NCBI GenBank assembly: GCA_030690755.1 | Contig: JAUYGA010000105.1 | Location: 1-8,841 of the forward strand | Reading direction: 5' to 3' | Source: Nanobdellota archaeon | Lineage (GTDB): Archaea; Nanobdellota; Nanobdellia; Woesearchaeales; JAUYGA01 | DNA length: 8,841 bases | Part shown: piece by piece, positions 1 through 5,330 of the stretch | Numbering within the stretch: position 1 is the stretch's first letter | How the letters are laid out: each line of letters opens with the position of its first letter | The notes under the pieces: model-generated | Seen by the model: only the letters and a program-made list of their open reading frames with translations | Told to the model about the DNA's origin: nothing | The model's database searches: none | Made by a program: the position numbers and the translations under genes

Positions 1-548
1 ATAAAGGAACTGACTTGATTCTGAATGTCAAGGACAGGAAAGTTGATTATGATGACGGCGATTACACAATGCCTGGCAGTTTTGGCAATCTTCCTGCTGG
101 AGAAGCAAGCATCTCTCCTGCTGAAAACATTTGCAGCGGCCTTTTGGTTGTTGATTATTCAATCGCAGGCATAGGAAAATTAAAAGAGCCTGTCAAAATC
201 CATATTGATCATGGTTTCATAAGCGAGATAAAAGGCGGAGAGCAGGCAAAAGCTCTTGCCAAGATGCTAGCTGATGTCAAATCAGAACTTGCTTACAACA
301 TCGCAGAACTTGGGATTGGCACAAATGACCAGGCAAAAATAACTGGAAGCGTTTTAGAAGACGAGAAAGTCATCGGAACAGTTCATATTGGCATAGGCAA
401 TAATGCAAGTTACGGCGGAAAGATTGATGTTCCAATCCACATCGACTGCGTGATATCAAAGCCGACAGTTGTTGTTGATGGAAAAAGACTTATGGAAGAC
501 GGCGAATTCCTGCTTGACAAGAAAAGTCTGTGGTGGAAAACCAAGTGA
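1..548 (+). CDS. M29-family (aminopeptidase T/AmpS-like) metallopeptidase, 5'-truncated
   Basis: This is the C-terminal part of a metal-dependent aminopeptidase of peptidase family M29, which removes N-terminal residues from peptides in the cytoplasm. The frame is open from the window edge (codons KGTD from base 3), so the true start lies upstream and the TTG at 15 is an internal Leu codon. Numbering from that TTG, the expected family metal ligands are visible: Glu30 in NLPAGE, Glu98 in AELGIGTN, His124 in GTVHIGIGN, and His142 with Asp144 in PIHIDCV. Tyr133 in ASYGG is a candidate for the catalytic Tyr. The segment KGTDLILNV also matches the family. Roughly the N-terminal half (about 180-200 residues) is missing because of the window edge, and nothing suggests decay. 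The gene converges on the - strand gene starting 26 bp after its stop. Family assignment is confident; substrate preference cannot be read. Confidence 0.88.
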   Translation, partial: KGTDLILNVKDRKVDYDDGDYTMPGSFGNLPAGEASISPAENICSGLLVVDYSIAGIGKLKEPVKIHIDHGFISEIKGGEQAKALAKMLADVKSELAYNIAELGIGTNDQAKITGSVLEDEKVIGTVHIGIGNNASYGGKIDVPIHIDCVISKPTVVVDGKRLMEDGEFLLDKKSLWWKTK

Positions 549-574
549 AAAAGAAGTAAAATAAACAAGAATTT

Positions 575-964
575 TCAAGCAGCATGTTTTCTTAAAAAAT
601 TGGCTACTTCACGTTCCATTTCAAGATGACGAGCATATAAGCTAGTCCCAGCATCGTGCCTTGTAGTGGTTGGAGCGCCTGCCAAAAAATAAGGATAACC
701 TATGTCCATTGATAATTCTTTACCGCCTATGACTCCCTGAAATTCAACCATTGTTTCTGGTTTAGAATTATATTTTGTCCAAATATCCCCTGATAATGCC
801 ATGCAGGTATGCAGATAAACACCAGTCACTTCTGCATCAACAAAAACATCATCTAAACTTCCTTTATCACTTCCAACATTGTCAATCGCTTTTAGCGTCA
901 GTGGATTAGGAAGAGCTATTTGTGTTCTATAACCCGAATCCGTTTGCTGTCTTGATATTTCCAT
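575..964 (-). CDS. hypothetical protein, 129 aa, no recognised family
   Basis: This is an intact 129-residue ORF with an ATG start and TGA stop that I do not recognise. The sequence is soluble-looking, with no signal peptide or membrane helix. It looks beta-rich through about residue 85, contains a Gly/Pro/Thr-rich stretch (GYPYFLAGAPTTT, about 89-101), and ends in a charged helix (about 108-127, YARHLEMEREVANFLRKHAA). It has a single Cys. No ribosome binding site precedes the ATG. A T-rich TATA-like box lies at 998-1006, about 38 nt upstream, so a short leader is expected, with the transcript starting near the small palindrome GTTGT-ATC-ACAAC (965-977). It converges with the aminopeptidase and lies behind tgt on the same strand, separated by a likely terminator, so co-transcription is doubtful. 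The length and clean frame support a real gene; the function is unknown. Confidence 0.65.
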   Translation of the reverse strand: MEISRQQTDSGYRTQIALPNPLTLKAIDNVGSDKGSLDDVFVDAEVTGVYLHTCMALSGDIWTKYNSKPETMVEFQGVIGGKELSMDIGYPYFLAGAPTTTRHDAGTSLYARHLEMEREVANFLRKHAA

Positions 965-977
965 GTTGTATCACAAC
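965..977. repeat. small palindrome at the hypothetical gene start
   Basis: GTTGT-ATC-ACAAC is a perfect 5-bp inverted repeat with a 3-nt centre, immediately next to the ATG of the 129-aa ORF. It lies where transcription should start if the TATA-like box at 998-1006 is used. It could be a repressor half-site pair or chance; five-base arms are weak evidence. Confidence 0.25.
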
Positions 978-997
978 GATAAAGTAAGCGGCTTTCG

Positions 998-1006
998 TTT
1001 AAAAAA
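998..1006 (-). promoter_or_regulatory. putative TATA box of the 129-aa hypothetical gene
   Basis: On the - strand this reads TTTTTTAAA, centred about 38 nt before the ATG at 964. That would place a transcript start near 975 and leave a leader of about 11 nt. The same T-run forms the 3' arm of the hairpin proposed as the tgt terminator, so the two signals overlap. Confidence 0.4.
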
Positions 1007-1018
1007 CTTTGGTTTTTT
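1001..1018 (-). terminator. putative hairpin/U-run terminator of tgt
   Basis: AAAAAAC (1001-1007) pairs perfectly with GTTTTTT (1012-1018) around a 4-nt loop. On the - strand the stem has an A-run in the 5' arm and a T-run in the 3' arm, starting about 37 nt after the tgt stop. It could end the tgt transcript. The stem is AT-rich, so the U-run itself may be the active signal in an archaeon. Confidence 0.4.
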
Positions 1019-1054
1019 ACTACACTAAAGTCAATACAAAAATCAGTCCATACT

Positions 1055-2251
1055 TTACTTTTGACCACCGTTTTTCTCATATTTCTTTTTCATCTCTTTC
1101 ATAAAATCTGAGTAAGTTCCAGCGGCAATCTCGCATCTTGCTCTCTCAACCAGTCGATGGATGAAATAGACATTATGATATGAAAGGTATCGTTTTGCGC
1201 TTGACTCTCCATGACTTGCCAAGTGATGCAGATACGCTCTTGTAAAACTTTTGCAGACAAAACAATCGCAATTCTTGTCAAGCGGCGAAAGGTCATGCTC
1301 ATACTGCTTATTTGTTATCCTAAGTTTTCCTTCCCAGGTAAACAAGGTATTTCTTCTGCCATTTTGTGTCGGAAAAACACTGTCAAAACAATCAACTCCA
1401 CAGGCAATTGCATCAAGCAGAAGTTCTGGCGAACCAATTCCCATGAGATATCTTGGCTTTTTCTTGTCAATGAACCTTTCGCAATGCATAACCATATCAA
1501 GCATCTCTTTAGGCGTCTCACCTTCTCCAAAACCGCCAATTGCTATTCCGTCAAAATCAAGAGAATCAATGAACTTTGCGCTTTCTTCGCGCAAATCCTT
1601 GAAAACTCCGCCCTGAATTATTCCAAATAAAAGCTGGCCTTTGTTGGTCATGGTTGTTGTATGTTTGTTTTTTAGATTATCTTTTAGATTATCTTTTAGA
1701 TTATTTTTTTTAATATGCTCAAATGTTTTTTTGCAGCGCGTTGCCCAATCACGAGTTATATCAACCGACTTCTTTATCTCCGACTTATCCTTCACATAAG
1801 GAGGCATGTCATCAAGGCACATCGCAACATCGCTTCCGAGCTCACACTGCATCTTTATCGCGCTTTCTGGAGTAAGCAAAATATTTCTTCCGTCAAAAGG
1901 AGATTTAAGCTTTATCCCATTATAGTCAACAAAAGGAGAAAAACTGCTCTTTATCAGCTGAAATCCGCCAGAATCAGTAAATATTGTCTTATGAAAATTC
2001 ATGAACTTATGGATACCGCCAGATTTCTTGACTATATGCGTACCTGGAGAAAGCGATGTGATAAAACCATTGACAATTATCGCTTGCGCGCCGATAGAAT
2101 GAAAGTCGTCTATGCAGATATATTTGCCAGTCATTTTTGTAGCAACAGGCATGAACATCGGAGTTTCAACTACACCATGAGCAGTCTTCAATCTGCCTGT
2201 TCTTGCTTTTGTCTTCTTATCTTCCGCAACTATCTCAAAACAACTTGCCAT
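1055..2251 (-). CDS. tgt: queuine-type tRNA-guanine transglycosylase (bacterial-type Tgt)
   Basis: The enzyme exchanges guanine at wobble position 34 of GUN-anticodon tRNAs for a 7-deazaguanine base. At 398 aa it is close to bacterial and eukaryotic catalytic Tgt (about 375-400) and lacks the PUA-bearing extension of archaeal TgtA, which acts at position 15. Visible landmarks are FTDSGGFQ (Asp93, general acid/base), LDDMPPY (Asp147, base recognition), GIIQGG (Gln213), IGGFGEGE (239-245), and CFDSVFPT with nucleophile Asp290. The zinc site is Cys328-x-Cys330-x2-Cys333 plus His359 in SYHN. Compared with typical bacterial Tgt, the usual FDEC is LDDM, PTR is PTQ, and the position expected to be Val in preQ1-specific enzymes or Gly in queuine-specific ones appears to be Glu243. 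Residues 184-195 are an in-frame NLKD-type repeat in a surface loop. The ATG at 2251 is supported by a TATA box about 28 nt upstream. Function is confident; substrate base (preQ1, queuine or preQ0) is open. Confidence 0.92.
   Translation of the reverse strand: MASCFEIVAEDKKTKARTGRLKTAHGVVETPMFMPVATKMTGKYICIDDFHSIGAQAIIVNGFITSLSPGTHIVKKSGGIHKFMNFHKTIFTDSGGFQLIKSSFSPFVDYNGIKLKSPFDGRNILLTPESAIKMQCELGSDVAMCLDDMPPYVKDKSEIKKSVDITRDWATRCKKTFEHIKKNNLKDNLKDNLKNKHTTTMTNKGQLLFGIIQGGVFKDLREESAKFIDSLDFDGIAIGGFGEGETPKEMLDMVMHCERFIDKKKPRYLMGIGSPELLLDAIACGVDCFDSVFPTQNGRRNTLFTWEGKLRITNKQYEHDLSPLDKNCDCFVCKSFTRAYLHHLASHGESSAKRYLSYHNVYFIHRLVERARCEIAAGTYSDFMKEMKKKYEKNGGQK
1670..1705 (-). repeat. 12-bp tandem repeat, three copies, inside tgt
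   Basis: Three head-to-tail copies of TTTTAGATTATC (+ strand) lie at 1670-1681, 1682-1693 and 1694-1705. The last copy ends in T instead of C. The unit is a multiple of three and encodes NLKD, NLKD and NLKN at residues 184-195, in the loop between the helix after the LDDM motif and the strand leading to GIIQGG. It looks like recent slippage that keeps the frame. Confidence 0.9.
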
Positions 2252-2275
2252 AAAAGAGAAAAAAAGCTCAAACTA

Positions 2276-2283
2276 ATTTAAAT
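2276..2283 (-). promoter_or_regulatory. TATA box of tgt (leaderless promoter)
   Basis: On the - strand this is ATTTAAAT, centred about 28 nt before the tgt ATG. A purine-rich GAATAAG sits just upstream as a candidate BRE. No Shine-Dalgarno precedes the ATG, so a leaderless or nearly leaderless transcript is expected. Confidence 0.6.
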
Positions 2284-2290
2284 CTTATTC

Positions 2291-2308
2291 AAAAAAGAAC
2301 AAAAAATC
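2291..2308 (-). terminator. U-rich terminator of the marC-family gene
   Basis: Immediately after the stop codon of the MarC-family gene, the - strand reads ATTTTTTGTTCTTTTTTG, two U-runs of the kind archaeal RNA polymerase terminates at without a hairpin. It separates this gene from tgt, which has its own promoter just downstream. Confidence 0.55.
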
Positions 2309-2310
2309 AT

Positions 2311-2895
2311 CTAAAACCCAAGTCCTGCTCTTATGAACTTAACACCCCATGCTATTGTCACAAGGCCAAGTATTGTTGATGTTATCTGAATCGCAGTTCT
2401 GCCAAAAAACTTGTGCACTCTTTCAGATTGGTAAAACAAGAGAGCAGTGAATGCCAGGACAATGAAAATAGCTATACCTGTTATAAGCATTCCATAGTCA
2501 TGTCTTGCTATCAGAATAGATGTTATTGCTGCAGGTCCTGTCAAGAGAGGCGTTCCTATTATTGCAGCAATTGCGCTGGCAGAACTCTTTCTATATTTCT
2601 CAACATCTGCCAATGACTTCCCAAGGGCCATGTTAATCCCGAGCAATAACAAAACAAGACCGCCTGCAACCTTAAAGTCGTTCATATTTACCGAAAATAA
2701 TGTGAGAAGCGAATTTCCCAAAAAAAGAACTGCAAAAGAAAGTCCTGCTGCGACAGCTATCGAGAGAAGCACAATCTTGCGTCTTTCTGCAGTTTTCAAT
2801 TTATCTGTAGCGACGAAGAAAACAACTAAACTAGCAAGAGGATCAAATATTACCAAAAACAATATGACCAGCTGCAGTAAATTTTCAAGCATCAT
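2311..2895 (-). CDS. MarC-family integral membrane protein
   Basis: This is a 194-aa membrane protein of the MarC/UPF0056 family, whose members are widespread and whose transported substrate is not established. About six transmembrane segments are visible: 3-28, 41-64, 74-92, 107-130, 135-155 and 170-190. The two family half-site motifs are present, DPLASLVVFF (18-27; family form DPxGNxP) and PLLTGPAAITS (116-126; family form PLLaGPGaI). Length is normal for the family. Two consecutive ATGs begin the frame. The Shine-Dalgarno-like GAGGTG on the - strand lies only 1 nt before the first ATG and 4 nt before the second (2892), so the second may be the used start. A TATA-like TTTAATA at 2931-2937 suggests a short leader. 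The name MarC is historical and does not imply antibiotic resistance. Confidence 0.88.
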   Translation of the reverse strand: MMLENLLQLVILFLVIFDPLASLVVFFVATDKLKTAERRKIVLLSIAVAAGLSFAVLFLGNSLLTLFSVNMNDFKVAGGLVLLLLGINMALGKSLADVEKYRKSSASAIAAIIGTPLLTGPAAITSILIARHDYGMLITGIAIFIVLAFTALLFYQSERVHKFFGRTAIQITSTILGLVTIAWGVKFIRAGLGF

Positions 2896-2930
2896 ACACC
2901 TCTTTAATCATGTTGTTGGATTTTGCAGGT

Positions 2931-2937
2931 TATTAAA
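2931..2937 (-). promoter_or_regulatory. putative TATA box of the marC-family gene
   Basis: On the - strand AGCTTTAATAACC contains TTTAATA, centred about 39 nt before the first ATG. A start near 2907 would give a leader of about 12 nt containing the GAGGTG ribosome binding site. A second AT-rich candidate, TATTAAAAA, lies slightly further upstream (about 2945-2953). Confidence 0.4.
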
Positions 2938-3032
2938 GCTTTTGATTTTTAATATGAAAAAATAAACAGGAAAAAGAAAACAAAAAAATAAAACAATAAA
3001 AGCAATGCATAAGGCGTAGCTTGATAAAAACC

Positions 3033-3040
3033 TTTATAAA
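3033..3040 (+). promoter_or_regulatory. TATA box of aspS (leaderless promoter)
   Basis: TTTATAAA is centred 26.5 nt before the aspS ATG at 3063, preceded by AAAAACC as a BRE-like element. No Shine-Dalgarno lies between the box and the ATG, and the predicted transcript start coincides with the start codon. Confidence 0.75.
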
Positions 3041-3062
3041 CTACCAATAAAAATATAAAGTC

Positions 3063-5270
3063 ATGAAACGAACACATACTTGCGGCGAATTGTCAGCAAA
3101 AGATCTTGCTAAAGATATAACTCTTGCAGGGTGGGTCCATTCAAGAAGGGATCATGGCGGAGTTATTTTTATAGACTTAAGAGATCGTTACGGTCTTACG
3201 CAGATTGTTTTTAATCCTGATTTCAAGAATTTCAAGGATGCTGAAAAGCTAAGGCGTGAAGATGTCATCCAGGTTAAAGGCAAAGTCAGAAGCAGGCCTG
3301 AAGGCATGAGCAATCCTGATTTAAAGACTGGAGAGATAGAAGTTCTTGTTGCAGAATTAAACATTCTAAACAAAGCAGAGATGCCTCCTCTTGAAGTTGA
3401 TGACAGAATTGTTGCCAATGAAGAGATGCGTTTGAAATACCGCTATCTTGATTTACGAAGACCTATAATGCAAAAGCACCTTAAAATAAGGCATAAGATA
3501 GCTCAGGCGACAAGGGAATTTCTTAATTCGCAAGGCTTTCTTGAGATTGAAACACCTATGCTGATGAAACATACTCCTGAAGGCGCAAGAGATTATATCG
3601 TTCCCAGCAGAGTTCATCCAGGAAAATGTTATTCTCTTCCTCAAAGTCCGCAGCTTTACAAACAGATTTTAATGGTTGCTGGATGCGATCGTTATTATCA
3701 ACTTGCAAAATGCTTAAGAGACGAAGACTTGCGAGCAGACAGGCAGCCGGAATTCACGCAGATAGATCTTGAGATGTCTTTTGTTGATGAAGAAGATATC
3801 TATAAACTAGTTGAAGGCATGATGAAGCACATTGTCAAAAAAGGGATTGACAAAGACATTGAGATTCCGTTCAGAAAACTCACTTATGACGAAGCAATGA
3901 GCGCTTATGGTTCTGACAAGCCTGATTTGAGATTTGGAATGAAACTGATTGACGTCACAAAAATCGCCTCAAAATGCGACTTTAATGTTTTCAAAAACGC
4001 AGAATCGATAAAATGCATTGTCACAGAAAAAGAGATGTCAAGAAAAGACATCGATGCAATGATTGATTTTGCGATAAAGCAGGGCGCAAAAGGCCTCGCA
4101 TGGATGAAAATGGGGGAGACAGGAAAACTTGAGAGCAACATTGCAAAATTCTTTTCTGAAGAGACGCAAAATAATCTTATCAAGGCAACAGAAATCAAGC
4201 AAGGCCAAGTCATGTTTTTCATGAGCGATAAGGAAAAGATTGTCAATGAACTTTTAGGAAAAGCAAGGCTTGAGCTTGGAAGACGCTTTGATTTGCTTGA
4301 CAACAAAATGATTGAATTCTGCTGGGTCACTGATTTCCCTATGTTCAAATGGAATGATGACGAGGAAAGATGGGAGGCAGAGCATCACATATTCACAATG
4401 CCTAAAGAAGAGCATCTTATCTTCATCCCTGATTATCCTGGAAAAGTTAAAGCCCAATGCTATGACCTTGTTTTGAACGGCGTTGAGATGGCATCAGGCA
4501 GCATAAGAATCCACAGAGCAGATATTCAGGAAAAAGTTCTAAACATTGTCGGCATAACAAAAGAGCAGGCAGAATCAAAATTCGGCTTTTTGCTTGAGGC
4601 TTTCCGTTATGGCGCTCCGCCTCACGGAGGAATCGCGCCAGGCTTAGACAGATTAGTTGCAATGCTTCTAGGTTATAATGACATCAGAGAAGTTATCGCA
4701 TTCCCTAAATCAAAAGCTGCAGAAGGATTGATGGATGGCTGCCCTTCAGAGATGGATGAGAAACAATACAAGGAACTCCATTTGAAAAGCTCAATCAAGC
4801 AGACAAAGACAAAACTTTTTGACGAGATAGAAAAAATGCTTAATACCAATGATGCAAGATTTGAAGTGATGGAACACAGGCCAGTCTATACATGTGAAGA
4901 AGCAGCAAAAGTCCGCGGAACAAAAATAGAACAAGCTGCAAAAGCATTAGTATTCAAAGCAGATACAAAACCAGTGCTTGCCGTCCTTCAGGGATCAAAA
5001 GAGATTGATGAAGAGAAATTAAAACATATTCTGAATGCAAAAATCCTAAAGATGGCAAGAGCAGATGAAGTCAAGCAGATAATGGAATGCGACATCGGTT
5101 CAGTCCATCCGTTCGGAAACTTGGCCGGCTTAAAAGTGATTGTTGATGAAAACCTATTGAAAGAGGAAGATATTGTTTTCAATGCAGGAAGTCATACCAT
5201 CTCTATTAAGATGAAAAGCTCTGATTACAAGAAAGTTGTCGAGCCAAGAATCGGAAGTTTTGCGAAATAA
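3063..5270 (+). CDS. aspS: bacterial-type aspartyl-tRNA synthetase fused to a C-terminal YbaK/INS editing domain
   Basis: The protein charges tRNA with aspartate in the cytoplasm and carries an extra editing-like domain. Residues 1-105 are the OB-fold anticodon-binding domain (GWVHSRRDHGG at 23-33). The class II core has motif 1 around FLEIETPML (Pro165), motif 2 CLRDEDLRADRQPEFTQID (217-235) and motif 3 GLDRLVAML (527-535). A GAD-type insertion, diagnostic of the bacterial form, lies at about 285-400. The usual bacterial enzyme ends near residue 590. Here a further domain of about 140 residues follows, with HRPVYTCEEAAKVRG, AAKALVFKAD (Lys627, candidate catalytic Lys of the YbaK family), VHPFGNLAG and FNAGSHTISI, matching the YbaK/ProX tRNA-deacylase fold. 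His31 in RRDHGG is the residue associated with non-discriminating AspRS, which also makes Asp-tRNA(Asn). The ATG follows a leaderless promoter. The synthetase call is very sure; the fused domain's substrate is unknown. Confidence 0.95.
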   Translation: MKRTHTCGELSAKDLAKDITLAGWVHSRRDHGGVIFIDLRDRYGLTQIVFNPDFKNFKDAEKLRREDVIQVKGKVRSRPEGMSNPDLKTGEIEVLVAELNILNKAEMPPLEVDDRIVANEEMRLKYRYLDLRRPIMQKHLKIRHKIAQATREFLNSQGFLEIETPMLMKHTPEGARDYIVPSRVHPGKCYSLPQSPQLYKQILMVAGCDRYYQLAKCLRDEDLRADRQPEFTQIDLEMSFVDEEDIYKLVEGMMKHIVKKGIDKDIEIPFRKLTYDEAMSAYGSDKPDLRFGMKLIDVTKIASKCDFNVFKNAESIKCIVTEKEMSRKDIDAMIDFAIKQGAKGLAWMKMGETGKLESNIAKFFSEETQNNLIKATEIKQGQVMFFMSDKEKIVNELLGKARLELGRRFDLLDNKMIEFCWVTDFPMFKWNDDEERWEAEHHIFTMPKEEHLIFIPDYPGKVKAQCYDLVLNGVEMASGSIRIHRADIQEKVLNIVGITKEQAESKFGFLLEAFRYGAPPHGGIAPGLDRLVAMLLGYNDIREVIAFPKSKAAEGLMDGCPSEMDEKQYKELHLKSSIKQTKTKLFDEIEKMLNTNDARFEVMEHRPVYTCEEAAKVRGTKIEQAAKALVFKADTKPVLAVLQGSKEIDEEKLKHILNAKILKMARADEVKQIMECDIGSVHPFGNLAGLKVIVDENLLKEEDIVFNAGSHTISIKMKSSDYKKVVEPRIGSFAK

Positions 5271-5272
5271 AT

Positions 5273-5288
5273 ACTATTCCAGAGTAGT
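5273..5288 (+). terminator. weak hairpin after aspS
   Basis: ACTAT (5273-5277) and GTAGT (5284-5288) form a 5-pair stem including one G-U pair around a 6-nt loop, beginning 3 nt after the aspS stop and followed by a short TTT. It may help end the aspS transcript, but the stem is marginal and the U-run is short. Confidence 0.25.
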
Positions 5289-5301
5289 TTCAAAAGAAAG
5301 G

Positions 5302-5309
5302 TTTTTAAA
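5302..5309 (+). promoter_or_regulatory. TATA box of the MutS-like gene (leaderless promoter)
   Basis: TTTTTAAA is centred about 25.5 nt before the ATG at 5331, preceded by purine-rich AGAAAGG as a BRE-like element. No Shine-Dalgarno is present, matching the aspS arrangement. Confidence 0.7.
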
Positions 5310-5330
5310 ATCAATCATCTCCTTGCTTTC

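Noticed and set aside
1670..1705. CRISPR-like array
   Set aside because: The repeats are 12 bp, directly adjacent without spacers, and lie inside a coding frame.
1211..2281. Long + strand reading frames opposite tgt (1211-1630, 1251-1616, 1715-2281)
   Set aside because: They lie antisense to a clearly conserved tgt and show no family features; they are shadows of its codon use.
2896..3062. Extra gene or RNA in the divergent marC-aspS spacer
   Set aside because: Only the two promoters and A-rich sequence are visible, with no stable stem or plausible ORF.
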